A stretch of DNA of 64,000 nucleotides from assembly GCF_038397775.1 (NCBI RefSeq), contig NZ_CP151650.1, forward strand, positions 372,001-436,000, in the 5' to 3' direction. Shown here piece after piece: positions 34,967 to 44,039 of this stretch; positions within the stretch are counted from its first letter, which is position 1, and each line of letters begins with the position of its first letter. Under the pieces are notes generated by a model. The model saw nothing but the letters and a program-made list of their open reading frames with translations. It made no database searches and was not told the origin of the DNA. Source of the stretch: Pseudomonas sp. RC10 (GTDB lineage: Bacteria > Pseudomonadota > Gammaproteobacteria > Pseudomonadales > Pseudomonadaceae). A program made the translations under genes and the position numbers.

Positions 34967-35054
34967 TGTAGGAGTGAGCTTGCTCGCGATAGCGGTGTGT
35001 CATTCACCACACCACTGTGTGATCTGACGCATCGCGAGCAAGCTCACTCCTACA
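34967..35054. repeat. REPIN, 'GTAGGAGTGAGCTTGCTCG' type
   Basis: Inverted arms with a ~40-bp spacer lie inside the sulfonate-type operon, between the ATPase and permease genes. Placement within an operon may set relative expression. Confidence 0.9.
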
Positions 35055-35087
35055 GGGGTTGGGTCGAATTCAAAAGAGATTTCCACC

Positions 35088-35954
35088 ATGAGCCTTTCAC
35101 CCCCCATTCGCGAGGAATACGAAGTCGCGCTGGAGCCTTTCACTCAGGAAGACCTGGCCCGCGACATTCCTCTCGTGCAACGCATCTGGCAGCAAAGCTG
35201 GGTGCGCAAGACCGTGATCCTGATCGCCCTGGCGGTGATCTGGGAAATTGCCGCGCGCATTCAGGGCAATGACCTGTTGCTGCCGAGTTTCATCGACACC
35301 GCCAAGGCCTTCATCGACGGCATCGTCACTGGCGAGCTGCTGGCCAAGGTGTGGATTTCCCTGACCGTGCTGGTCAAGGGCTACCTGATCGGCATCGTGC
35401 TGGCGTTCTTCATGACCACACTGGCCGTGTCTACGCAATTGGGGCGCGACCTGCTCGGCACGCTGACCTCAATGCTCAACCCGCTGCCCGCCATCGCGCT
35501 GCTGCCGCTGTCGCTGCTCTGGTTTGGGTTGGGCGAAAACAGCCTGATCTTTGTGCTGGTTCACTCGGTGCTGTGGGCTTTGGCGCTGAACACCTACGCG
35601 GGCTTTCTTGGCGTGTCCGAAACCCAACGCATGGCCGGCCGCAACTATGGCCTGAAGGGTATTCGCTTCGTCTGGCACATCCTGATTCCTGCGGCGCTCC
35701 CGTCGATTCTGGCGGGCCTGAAAATCGGCTGGGCGTTCGCCTGGCGCACCCTGATCGCCGCCGAGCTGGTGTTTGGCGCATCGTCAGGGAAAGGCGGTCT
35801 GGGTTGGTACATCTTCCAGAACCGCAACGAGCTGTACACCGACAAGGTGTTTGCGGGCCTCGCGGCCGTGATCATCATCGGGCTGCTGGTGGAAAACCTG
35901 CTGTTCAGCAATGTGGAGCGCCTGACCGTGAAGCGATGGGGCATGCAGCGCTGA
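35088..35954 (+). CDS. ABC transporter permease (TauC/SsuC-like)
   Basis: 288 residues with about six hydrophobic segments. The N-terminal cytoplasmic tail is unusually long (~45 residues). The coupling loop 'GRNYGLKGIRFVWHILIPAALPSILAGLKIGWAFAWR' is diagnostic of the nitrate/sulfonate/taurine permease group. It forms the membrane channel with the ATPase at 34030 and the binding protein at 36007. Confidence 0.92.
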   Translation: MSLSPPIREEYEVALEPFTQEDLARDIPLVQRIWQQSWVRKTVILIALAVIWEIAARIQGNDLLLPSFIDTAKAFIDGIVTGELLAKVWISLTVLVKGYLIGIVLAFFMTTLAVSTQLGRDLLGTLTSMLNPLPAIALLPLSLLWFGLGENSLIFVLVHSVLWALALNTYAGFLGVSETQRMAGRNYGLKGIRFVWHILIPAALPSILAGLKIGWAFAWRTLIAAELVFGASSGKGGLGWYIFQNRNELYTDKVFAGLAAVIIIGLLVENLLFSNVERLTVKRWGMQR

Positions 35955-36006
35955 GGCCGGGACATAAGACTCATCCAACACTTTTCGCTTCTTTTGTGAG
36001 GAATTT

Positions 36007-37026
36007 ATGGGGACTTCTTTCAAACGCCCGACGCTGACCGCGCTGGCCGTCACACTTGGTCTGACCGGCGCGCTGCTGAGCAGCGGCGCACACGCCGAAG
36101 GCAAGATCAGCATCGCCCAGCAGTTCGGCATCGGTTACCTGATTCTCGACGTCGTGCAGCAGCAGAAGCTGATCGAGAAGCACGGCAAGGAAGAGGGCAT
36201 TGACATCAAGGTCGACTGGAACAGCATTTCCGGCGCCACCGCGATGAACGAAGCGCTGCTGGCGGGTGCGCTGGACGTGGTGTCGGCAGGCGTTCCGCCG
36301 ATGTTGACCATCTGGGACCGCACCAAGGGCAAGCAGAACGTCAAGGCCATCGCCTCGCTGGGTTCGATGCCGAACTACCTGCTGAGCAACAAGCCGGACG
36401 TGAAGACCGTGAAGGATTTCACCGACAAAGACCGCATTGCCGTCCCGGCAGCGGGCGTGGGCTTCCAGTCGCGCACCTTGCAGATCGAGACCGCCAAGCT
36501 GTTCGGTAACGCCAACTACAAGAAATTCGACGACATCTCCGTCAGCCTGCCGCACCCGGACGCTACGTCGGCGCTGATTGCAGGTGGTTCGGAAATCAGC
36601 GCGCACTTCTCCAGCCCGCCGTTCCAGTACCAGGAACTGGAAAACCCGAACGTGCATAAAGTGCTGAGTTCGTACGATGTGCTGGGCGGTCAGGCCACGT
36701 TCAACGTGCTCTACACCACCCAGAAATTCCACGACGAAAACCCGAAGACCTACAAAGCCTTCTACGACGCGCTGGCGGAAGCCGAGAAGATCATCAAGGC
36801 CGACAAGAACGCCGCAGCGAAGACCTACATCGAGGTCGAGAAGTCCAAGCTGCCGTTGCCGCTGGTAGAGAAGATCGTCAACGACCCTGAAATCGACTTC
36901 ACCATCGTGCCGCAACGCACTTACATCTATGCCGAGAAACTGAATGAGATCGGCGTGCTGAAGAACAAGGCCGACAGCTGGAAGGATTTCTTCTTTGAAG
37001 AAGCCCATGGTGGGGCGGGTAGCTGA
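36007..37026 (+). CDS. Periplasmic substrate-binding protein of a sulfonate/nitrate-type transporter (TauA/SsuA-like)
   Basis: 339 residues with a signal peptide ending in 'GAHAEGK'. The mature start 'ISIAQQFGIGYLILDVVQQQKLIEKH' and 'NEALLAGALDVVSAGVPPMLTIWDR' match NMT1/SsuA-type binding proteins. The ligand is inferred to be a sulfonate or sulfate ester from the adjacent TauD-like dioxygenase, not from pocket residues. GAGGAA lies 5 bp before the ATG. It ends the operon, followed by a REPIN. Confidence 0.9.
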   Translation: MGTSFKRPTLTALAVTLGLTGALLSSGAHAEGKISIAQQFGIGYLILDVVQQQKLIEKHGKEEGIDIKVDWNSISGATAMNEALLAGALDVVSAGVPPMLTIWDRTKGKQNVKAIASLGSMPNYLLSNKPDVKTVKDFTDKDRIAVPAAGVGFQSRTLQIETAKLFGNANYKKFDDISVSLPHPDATSALIAGGSEISAHFSSPPFQYQELENPNVHKVLSSYDVLGGQATFNVLYTTQKFHDENPKTYKAFYDALAEAEKIIKADKNAAAKTYIEVEKSKLPLPLVEKIVNDPEIDFTIVPQRTYIYAEKLNEIGVLKNKADSWKDFFFEEAHGGAGS

Positions 37027-37126
37027 TCCGCGCTCGCAGGGTTTTTAGCCGACATCTCCTGACCGGTCACTGCGCGCTCCTACGTTTTTTTGATGTTTTC
37101 CATGATCTGCGCCAACCCGCGATCCC

Positions 37127-37215
37127 TGTAGGAGTGAGCTTGCTCGCGATTGCGTCGTGTCAGACGCTATTAATGGTTCTGATACTCCGCCATCGCGAGC
37201 AAGCTCACTCCTACA
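37127..37215. repeat. REPIN, 'GTAGGAGTGAGCTTGCTCG' type
   Basis: Inverted arms with a ~40-bp spacer between the binding-protein gene and a convergent ATPase gene. Confidence 0.9.
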
Positions 37216-37262
37216 AAACGGTGATCGTCTCCATCCTCTGCGTGGGATTGATCAAGCGTTCT

Positions 37263-38429
37263 TCAATCCGGCCAATGCCAGGCCGGTTGATCCAGCATCC
37301 CCTGACCGACAATCCCGGTCTGTCCCAATTCTTTCTCCAACACGATGCTGTTGCATTCCGGGTCCTGCTCCAGAGCGGCGATCAAACGGCTGGCATGTGA
37401 CACGACCCACACCTGACAACGCTGTGACGCGCGAATGATCAATCTCGCCAAGGCAGGCAGCAGGTCAGGATGAAGGCTGGTTTCCGGCTCGTTGAGTACC
37501 ATCATCGTCGGCGGACGCGGTGTCAGCAGGGCGGCGATCAGCAGCAGATACCGCAAGGTGCCGTCCGACAGTTCGGACGCAGACAGCGGCCTCAATAACC
37601 CCTCTTGATAGAACTCCAATGAGAACAGCCCGCCGCCCTGCGCATCGATGGCGACCCGCGCCCCCGGAAAGGCATCGCTGATCGCGGCGTCCAGCGCCTC
37701 CGGTTCGCCAATCTCACGAATGGTCTGCAAGGCCGCTGCCAGGTCTCGCCCGTCGTGATGCAACACCGGCGTGCGCGTGCCCAGTTGCGGTTTGCGCGCA
37801 GGCGCGTCGGAATCGCTGCGGAAGTGATCATAAAATCGCCAACCACGAATGCTCTCACGCAGTTGCAGCACTTCCGGCGATGAGCGCAGGTTGCCCACCT
37901 GATCGAACACGCTGTCGAAGGTCGGTGTGTGTTGCGCCAGAACCTCCCAACTGCGCCCTTCGCGAGTCCGAACCATCGGCCCGGCGCGGTCCACCAGCAG
38001 ACTGGCAGGGCGATACAGCGGCCCGGCCCAGATGCATTCGCGCTTGATCTCCGGGTCCAGGGCGAACGCCGTGGGCGCGTTCGACGGCGGAGGCAGCCCC
38101 AGCGAAATCGCGTAGCTGAAATCCTCGGCCGCAAACCCCAGGCGCAATCGAACGACCTCTTTGCGCGGCCCGCCCTGCACTTCGACTTCGCCGTTGCGCA
38201 TGCGTCGGCTGATGCTCTCCGGCCCGGCCCAGAACGTGGACTTCAACCCGCCCTCTCGGGCCAGCGCATTGATAACCCCGCCTTGAGCCGTTTCGGCCAG
38301 CAAACGCAGGGCGCGGTAGAGGTTGGACTTGCCGCTGCCGTTGGGTCCGGTGATCAGGTTCAGGCGTGCCAGCGGCATCACCAGCGTGTTGATCGAGCGG
38401 TAATTGGCGACGGCGAGGGTGGTCAGCAT
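37263..38429 (-). CDS. Solitary RecF/SMC-like AAA ATPase
   Basis: 388 residues. Walker A 'LITGPNGSGKSNLYRALRLL' is at the N-terminus. The C-terminal half has an ABC-type signature ('LSASELSDGTLRYLLLIAALL'), Walker B 'MMVLNEPETSLHP' and 'WVVSHASRLI'. This is the AAA_21/'predicted ATPase' class, related to RecF and to OLD-type ATPases but without a Toprim nuclease. No partner gene lies next to it, so a two-gene defence system is not supported. The gene starts 125 bp from the divergent RND operon. Cytoplasmic; function unknown. Confidence 0.82.
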   Translation of the reverse strand: MLTTLAVANYRSINTLVMPLARLNLITGPNGSGKSNLYRALRLLAETAQGGVINALAREGGLKSTFWAGPESISRRMRNGEVEVQGGPRKEVVRLRLGFAAEDFSYAISLGLPPPSNAPTAFALDPEIKRECIWAGPLYRPASLLVDRAGPMVRTREGRSWEVLAQHTPTFDSVFDQVGNLRSSPEVLQLRESIRGWRFYDHFRSDSDAPARKPQLGTRTPVLHHDGRDLAAALQTIREIGEPEALDAAISDAFPGARVAIDAQGGGLFSLEFYQEGLLRPLSASELSDGTLRYLLLIAALLTPRPPTMMVLNEPETSLHPDLLPALARLIIRASQRCQVWVVSHASRLIAALEQDPECNSIVLEKELGQTGIVGQGMLDQPAWHWPD

Positions 38430-38586
38430 CGGGCCTTCCTTGCGATGAACGTGTGCGACCGACGGGTCAGATTTCGCCGAGTTTAGCGGCCAAAGGAACC
38501 CTGATCTACGCTCACAGTCGCATGATCACACCACGACGACGCTCGGCGGCGCGGTGTACGCAACGGCAGTGGCACAAGGAGCTTGC

Positions 38587-39714
38587 ATGCCCGCTCAACC
38601 CTCGGTTCTTCACACTGGCCTAACGGCCCTCGCGCTCGGCATGTGCCTGGCGCTGCTGTCTGGCTGCGGCAAGGAAAAGCCCAAAGACCCCGTGCTGCCG
38701 CGCGTGCAGGTTCAACAGGTCAAAACCGCCGAGTTCGCGGCGGCCGTCGCGCTGACGGGCGATATCCAGGCGCGGGTGCAAACCCAACTGTCATTTCGCG
38801 TCGGCGGCAAGATCATCCAGCGCATGGTGGATGTGGGCGACCGTATTACGGCCAAGCAGGTACTCGCCAAGCTCGACCCCAAGGATTTGCAGACCAATGT
38901 CGATTCGGCCAACGCCGCTGTCGCCGCCGAACAGGCTCGCGTGAAACAGACCGCCGCGGCGTTCGTGCGTCAGGAAAAGCTGCTGCCGAAAGGCTACACC
39001 AGCAAAAGCGAATACGACGCTGCGCAAGCTCAACTGCGCGGCAGCCAGAGCGCGCTGAAAGCCGCTCAGGCGCAGTTGGCCAACGCGCGCGAACAACTGG
39101 GCTACACGTCGCTGATCGCCGATGCGCCGGGCATCATCACGGCGCGTCAGGCCGAAGTGGGTCAGGTGGTTCAAGCGACCATGCCGATTTTCAGTCAGGC
39201 CCGGGATGGCGAACGCGACGCTGTGTTCAACGTCTACGAGTCGTTGTTCGTCAACCCGCCAACGGATCAGCCGGTCGAAGTCACGCTGCTGGATAACCCG
39301 CAAATCAAGGCCACCGGCAAGGTGCGCGAAGTCACCCCAGCGGTGTCTGCGCAGACCGGCACGCTACAGGTGAAGATTGCACTGGAGACTCTGCCTCAAG
39401 GCATGCAGCTCGGCTCCGTCGTCAGTGCCGCGCTGTCGGTGCCTGCGAAACAGAGCGTCGAACTGCCATGGTCGGCCCTTACGAAAGGGCTGGGCGATCA
39501 ACTCGGCCAACCTGCGGTTTGGGTGGTCGATGACCAGAACAAGGTCAGCCTGCGTGGCGTGACGGTCGGGCGTTACCTGACGGGCAAAGTCATCATCATC
39601 GACGGTTTGAAGAACGACGAAAAAGTCGTGGTCGCTGGCAATCAACTGCTGCACCCGGACATGAAGGTCGAACTGGCTGACGTCTACAAGAACCCGACAG
39701 GAGCACCGCAATGA
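38587..39714 (+). CDS. triA: RND efflux periplasmic adaptor (first of two)
   Basis: 375 residues from the ATG at 38587, which has AAGGA upstream and gives a lipoprotein signal with lipobox 'LLSGC'; the longer frame from 38554 lacks this logic. HlyD/MFP features follow: a barrel-sandwich segment ('LSFRVGGKIIQRMVDVGDRITAKQVLAKLDPKDL'), a helical hairpin of Ala/Gln-rich repeats, and a beta-barrel. The stop overlaps the next adaptor gene by 4 bp. Two adaptors before one RND pump is the layout of TriABC in P. aeruginosa, an efflux pump for triclosan. The tri symbol is by arrangement and similarity. Confidence 0.75.
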   Translation: MPAQPSVLHTGLTALALGMCLALLSGCGKEKPKDPVLPRVQVQQVKTAEFAAAVALTGDIQARVQTQLSFRVGGKIIQRMVDVGDRITAKQVLAKLDPKDLQTNVDSANAAVAAEQARVKQTAAAFVRQEKLLPKGYTSKSEYDAAQAQLRGSQSALKAAQAQLANAREQLGYTSLIADAPGIITARQAEVGQVVQATMPIFSQARDGERDAVFNVYESLFVNPPTDQPVEVTLLDNPQIKATGKVREVTPAVSAQTGTLQVKIALETLPQGMQLGSVVSAALSVPAKQSVELPWSALTKGLGDQLGQPAVWVVDDQNKVSLRGVTVGRYLTGKVIIIDGLKNDEKVVVAGNQLLHPDMKVELADVYKNPTGAPQ

Positions 39715-40781
39715 AGCGCCTGACGGGAGTGACGTTGATGGCATTGCTCATCAGCGCGTGCAGCAAGGAAGAGCCACCACCGGAGCCGGTGCGCCCGGTG
39801 TTGTTCGTCGAGGTCAAACCCCAGGCTGAGGAAAGCCTCGGACGTTTCGCCGGGAACATCGCCGCGCGTTATGAAAGCACCTTGGGTTTCCGCGTCTCGG
39901 GCCGCATCGCCCAGCGCAGTGTCGATGTGGGCGCTGAAGTGAAGAAGGGCGACATGCTCGCCGTACTCGACCCGACCGACCAGCAGAATCAGGTGCGTTC
40001 GACCCAGGGCGATCTGGCCCGCGTCGAGGCGCAGTTGATCAATGCCCAAGCCAATGCGCGGCGTCAGCAGGAGCTGTTCGACCGAGGCGTCGGCGCGCAG
40101 GCGGCGCTGGATGTCGCAGTGACCGACCTCAAAACCTCACAGTCTTCCTTCGATCAGTCCAAGGCCGCGTTGCAACAGGCCAAGGACCAGTTGAGCTACA
40201 GCGAGTTGCGCACCGATCACGACGCCGTCGTGACCCAATGGAAAGTCGAAGCGGGGCAAGTGGTCAGCGCGGGTGAACAAGTGGTGACGCTGGCGCGCCC
40301 GGACATCAAGGAAGCGGTGATCGACCTGCCGGGACCACTGGCGGAACAGCTGCCCAACGACGTGGTGTTCAAGGTCGCCAGCCAACTGGAACCAGACATC
40401 AACACCACGGCCACTTTGCGTGAACTCGAACCGCAAGCTGAAAGCACGACGCGCACCCGCCGCGCACGCCTGACGCTGGCCGACACGCCACCTTCATTCC
40501 GGTTGGGCACGGCGATCAGCGTAACCCTCAGTTCGGCCATCGAGCCGCGCATCGAATTGCCGCTCACGGCGTTGCAGGAGGTCGACGGCAAGCAGCAGAT
40601 CTGGATCGTCGATACGCAGAACCAGACCGTGTCGCCGCGGCTGGTGCAGGTCGTCAGCCGTAACACCGACAGCGTGGTGCTGGCCGGTGGTGTGAAGGGT
40701 GGCGAGCGCGTGGTGACGGCCGGTGTGAACAGCCTCAAACCGGGGCAGAAAGTCAAAGTCGATAAGGACAGCCCACGATGA
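39711..40781 (+). CDS. triB: RND efflux periplasmic adaptor (second of two)
   Basis: 356 residues with lipobox 'LISAC' at the N-terminus. 'YESTLGFRVSGRIAQRSVDVGAEVKKGDMLAVLDPTDQ' is the lipoyl-like barrel-sandwich segment, followed by a helical hairpin and 'SELRTDHDAVVTQWKVEAGQVVSAGEQVV'. It overlaps both neighbours by 4 bp, so all three genes are translationally coupled. In TriABC both adaptors are required. Identity to the first adaptor is limited, so this is not a recent duplication. Confidence 0.75.
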   Translation: MKRLTGVTLMALLISACSKEEPPPEPVRPVLFVEVKPQAEESLGRFAGNIAARYESTLGFRVSGRIAQRSVDVGAEVKKGDMLAVLDPTDQQNQVRSTQGDLARVEAQLINAQANARRQQELFDRGVGAQAALDVAVTDLKTSQSSFDQSKAALQQAKDQLSYSELRTDHDAVVTQWKVEAGQVVSAGEQVVTLARPDIKEAVIDLPGPLAEQLPNDVVFKVASQLEPDINTTATLRELEPQAESTTRTRRARLTLADTPPSFRLGTAISVTLSSAIEPRIELPLTALQEVDGKQQIWIVDTQNQTVSPRLVQVVSRNTDSVVLAGGVKGGERVVTAGVNSLKPGQKVKVDKDSPR

Positions 40782-43700
40782 AAGGGAAGTTCAACCTCTC
40801 CGATTGGGCGCTCAAGCATCAGTCTTTTGTCTGGTACCTGATGTTCGTCGGCTTGCTGATGGGCGTGTTTTCGTACATGAACCTGGGCCGCGAGGAAGAC
40901 CCCTCGTTCACCATCAAAACCATGGTCATCCAGACCCGCTGGCCGGGCGCGACCGTTGACGAAACCCTGGAGCAGGTCACCGACCGCATCGAGAAAAAGC
41001 TCGAAGAGCTCGACTCCCTCGACTACGTGAAAAGCTACACCCGACCGGGCGAGTCCACAGTCTTCGTTTACCTGCGGGACACCACCAGCGCGGCCGCGAT
41101 TCCGGAGATCTGGTACCAGGTCCGCAAGAAAATTGATGACATTCGCGGGACCTTTCCTCAAGGGTTACAAGGCCCGGCGTTCAACGACGAGTTCGGTGAC
41201 GTCTACGGCTCGATCTACGCCTTTACTGCTGACGGGCTGACGATGCGCCAGCTGCGGGACTATGTCGAGCAGGTCCGCGTGCAAATCCGCGATGTGCCGG
41301 GGCTGGGCAAGGTCGAGATGATCGGCCAGCAGGACGAAGTGCTGTACCTGAATTTCTCCACCCGCAAACTGGCGGCGCTGGGGCTGGATCAGCGTCAGGT
41401 TGTGCAAAGCCTGCAATCGCAGAACACCGTGACGCCTGCGGGGGTGATCGAGGCCGGGCCTGAGCGCATTTCGGTGCGCACGTCCGGCCAGTTCGCCTCC
41501 GAGAAGGATTTGGAAACGGTCAACCTGCGCCTCAACGACCGTTTCTATCGCCTGACCGATATCGCCGACATCAGCCGTGGCTACGTCGATCCGCCCAAGC
41601 CGCTGTTTCGCTACAACGGCAAGCCGGCTATCGGCCTCGCAATTGCGATGAAAAAAGGCGGCAACGTTCAAGAGTTCGGCAAAGACCTGCACGCGCGGAT
41701 GGAGGCGGCGACTGCCGACCTGCCCATCGGCGTGGGCGTGAACAACGTGTCAGATCAGGCGCAGGTGGTTGAAAAAGCCGTCGGTGGCTTCACCAGCGCA
41801 CTGTTCGAGGCGGTGGTGATCGTGCTGATCGTCAGCTTCATCAGCCTTGGTATGCGCGCGGGGTTGGTGGTGGCGTGCTCGATCCCGTTGGTGCTGGCGA
41901 TGGTCTTCGTGTTCATGGAATACAGCGGCATCACCATGCAACGGATTTCGCTGGGCGCGCTGATCATCGCCCTCGGCTTGCTGGTGGACGACGCCATGAT
42001 CACGGTCGAGATGATGGTCTCGCGGCTGGAAATGGGTGACTCCAAAGAGCAGGCGGCCACATTCGCCTACACCTCGACGGCGTTCCCGATGCTCACCGGT
42101 ACGCTGGTGACGGTGGCCGGTTTCGTGCCCATCGGCCTCAACGCCAGTTCGGCGGGGGAATACACCTTCACGCTGTTCGCGGTGATTGCCGTGGCGATGC
42201 TGGTGTCGTGGGTCGTGGCGGTGCTGTTCGCGCCGGTCATCGGTGTGCACATTCTCAGCGAGAAGGTGAAAAAGAAAGACGAACACCACAAGCCGGGCCG
42301 CATCGCCCGAGCCTTCAACAGCTCGATGTTCTGGGCCATGCGGCATCGCTGGCTGACGATCATCGTCACGGTGCTGCTGTTTGCGACCTCGGTGTTTTGC
42401 ATGCGCTTTGTGCAGAACCAGTTTTTCCCGTCCTCTGACCGACCGGAAATCCTCGTCGACCTCAATTTGCCGCAAAACGCCTCGATCAACGAGACGCGCA
42501 AGGCTGTGGACAAACTGGAAGCGAGCCTCAAGGACGACCCGGACATCGTGCGCTGGAGCACCTACATCGGGCAGGGCGCGGTGCGTTTCTACCTGCCGTT
42601 GGACCAGCAACTGGAAAACCCGTATTACGCGCAACTGGTGATCGTCAGCAAAGGCCTGGAAGAGCGTGCCGGGCTGATGGACCGCCTGAAAAAGCGCCTG
42701 CGTGATGAGTTCGTCGGCATTGGCACCTACGTGCAGCCGCTGGAAATGGGCCCGCCAGTGGGGCGTCCGATTCAGTACCGGGTGAGTGGCGATAACATCG
42801 ACAAAGTGCGTCAACACGCTATCGACCTCGCGACGCTGCTCGACAAGAACCAGCACATCGGGGAAATGATTTACGACTGGAACGAGCCGGGCAAGGTCCT
42901 GCGCATCGACATCAATCAGGACAAGGCACGGCAACTCGGGCTGTCGTCGGAAGACGTCGCCCAGCTGATGAACAGCATCGTTACCGGTTCGGCCGTGACC
43001 CAGGTGCGCGACGACATTTACCTGATCAACGTGGTCGGACGCGCCGTGGACGTCGAGCGCGGCTCGCCGGAGACCCTGCAAAACCTGCAAATCGTCACGC
43101 CGCAAGGCACGTCGATTCCGTTGCTGGCGTTCGCCAACGTTCGGTATGAGCTGGAGCAGCCGCTGGTCTGGCGCCGCGACCGCAAGCCGACAATCACCCT
43201 CAAGGCAGCTGTGCGTGATGAGATGCAGCCGACCGATCTGGTGAAAGAGCTGAAGCCCGAAATCGACAAGTTCGCCTCGGCGCTGCCACCGGGCTACAAG
43301 ATCGCCACCGGCGGTACGGTGGAAGAGAGCGGCAAGGCCCAAGGGCCGATTGCCAAGGTCGTGCCGCTGATGATCTTCCTCATGGCGACCTTTTTGATGA
43401 TTCAGCTGCACAGCGTGCAGAAGATGTTCTTGGTGGCGAGTGTCGCGCCGCTCGGGTTGATCGGCGTGGTGCTGGCGCTGGTCCCGACCGGCACGCCCAT
43501 GGGCTTTGTGGCGATCCTCGGGATTCTCGCGTTGATCGGCATCATCATCCGCAACTCGGTGATTCTGGTGACGCAAATCCACGAGTACGAAGTGGCGGGT
43601 TACCTGCCGTGGGATGCCGTGGCCGAAGCCACCGAGCATCGACGACGCCCGATTCTGTTGACGGCCGCGGCGGCGAGTCTGGGCATGATTCCGATTGCCC

Positions 43701-43942
43701 GCGAAGTGTTTTGGGGGCCGATGGCCTATGCGATGATCGGCGGGATCATCATCGCCACCCTGCTGACGCTGTTGTTCCTGCCTGCGCTGTACGTGGCCTG
43801 GTACAAGATCAAAGAGCCGACGCAGGAACAGCGGGATAAATCCGAACAGGAGAAAAAGCGCAGAGCCGAGGGCCACGGCGCGGACGATGAAGACGAGGAC
43901 GAAGACGAAGACGAAGAGGGTGAGCCCACACCTACACGCTAA
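40778..43942 (+). CDS. triC: RND multidrug efflux transporter (TriC-like)
   Basis: 1,054 residues with the usual 12 helices and two periplasmic loops. The proton-relay Asp pair is in TM4 ('ALGLLVDDAMITVEMMV'), and 'GREEDPSFTIKTMVIQTRWPGAT' is typical of this HAE1 subgroup. It exports hydrophobic compounds with the two adaptors; no outer-membrane factor is encoded here, so it likely uses a shared OprM/TolC type channel. The C-terminus is unusual: a Lys/Arg-rich segment and then an Asp/Glu run (about residues 1030-1048) from GAC/GAA repeats. Family length is near 1,020, so the tail is extra. Confidence 0.82.
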   Translation: MKGKFNLSDWALKHQSFVWYLMFVGLLMGVFSYMNLGREEDPSFTIKTMVIQTRWPGATVDETLEQVTDRIEKKLEELDSLDYVKSYTRPGESTVFVYLRDTTSAAAIPEIWYQVRKKIDDIRGTFPQGLQGPAFNDEFGDVYGSIYAFTADGLTMRQLRDYVEQVRVQIRDVPGLGKVEMIGQQDEVLYLNFSTRKLAALGLDQRQVVQSLQSQNTVTPAGVIEAGPERISVRTSGQFASEKDLETVNLRLNDRFYRLTDIADISRGYVDPPKPLFRYNGKPAIGLAIAMKKGGNVQEFGKDLHARMEAATADLPIGVGVNNVSDQAQVVEKAVGGFTSALFEAVVIVLIVSFISLGMRAGLVVACSIPLVLAMVFVFMEYSGITMQRISLGALIIALGLLVDDAMITVEMMVSRLEMGDSKEQAATFAYTSTAFPMLTGTLVTVAGFVPIGLNASSAGEYTFTLFAVIAVAMLVSWVVAVLFAPVIGVHILSEKVKKKDEHHKPGRIARAFNSSMFWAMRHRWLTIIVTVLLFATSVFCMRFVQNQFFPSSDRPEILVDLNLPQNASINETRKAVDKLEASLKDDPDIVRWSTYIGQGAVRFYLPLDQQLENPYYAQLVIVSKGLEERAGLMDRLKKRLRDEFVGIGTYVQPLEMGPPVGRPIQYRVSGDNIDKVRQHAIDLATLLDKNQHIGEMIYDWNEPGKVLRIDINQDKARQLGLSSEDVAQLMNSIVTGSAVTQVRDDIYLINVVGRAVDVERGSPETLQNLQIVTPQGTSIPLLAFANVRYELEQPLVWRRDRKPTITLKAAVRDEMQPTDLVKELKPEIDKFASALPPGYKIATGGTVEESGKAQGPIAKVVPLMIFLMATFLMIQLHSVQKMFLVASVAPLGLIGVVLALVPTGTPMGFVAILGILALIGIIIRNSVILVTQIHEYEVAGYLPWDAVAEATEHRRRPILLTAAAASLGMIPIAREVFWGPMAYAMIGGIIIATLLTLLFLPALYVAWYKIKEPTQEQRDKSEQEKKRRAEGHGADDEDEDEDEDEEGEPTPTR

Positions 43943-44039
43943 GTCTCATCGGCCTACGTTGCCGTGGGAAACGTCTGAACGACGTTTGTAGGCTCCCTGA
44001 GTACGGTCGACAGCCTTGATCACTCAGTGGGTTGTCGTC

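Noticed and set aside
37263..38429. Calling the ATPase part of a Gabija/OLD or retron-type defence system
   Set aside because: There is no Toprim domain in the protein and no partner helicase, nuclease or reverse transcriptase nearby.
41750..43876. Long minus-strand open frame (708 codons) opposite the RND pump gene
   Set aside because: It is antisense to a well-supported transporter, rich in His/Arg/Gln as expected from the complement of high-GC codons, and has no recognisable domain.
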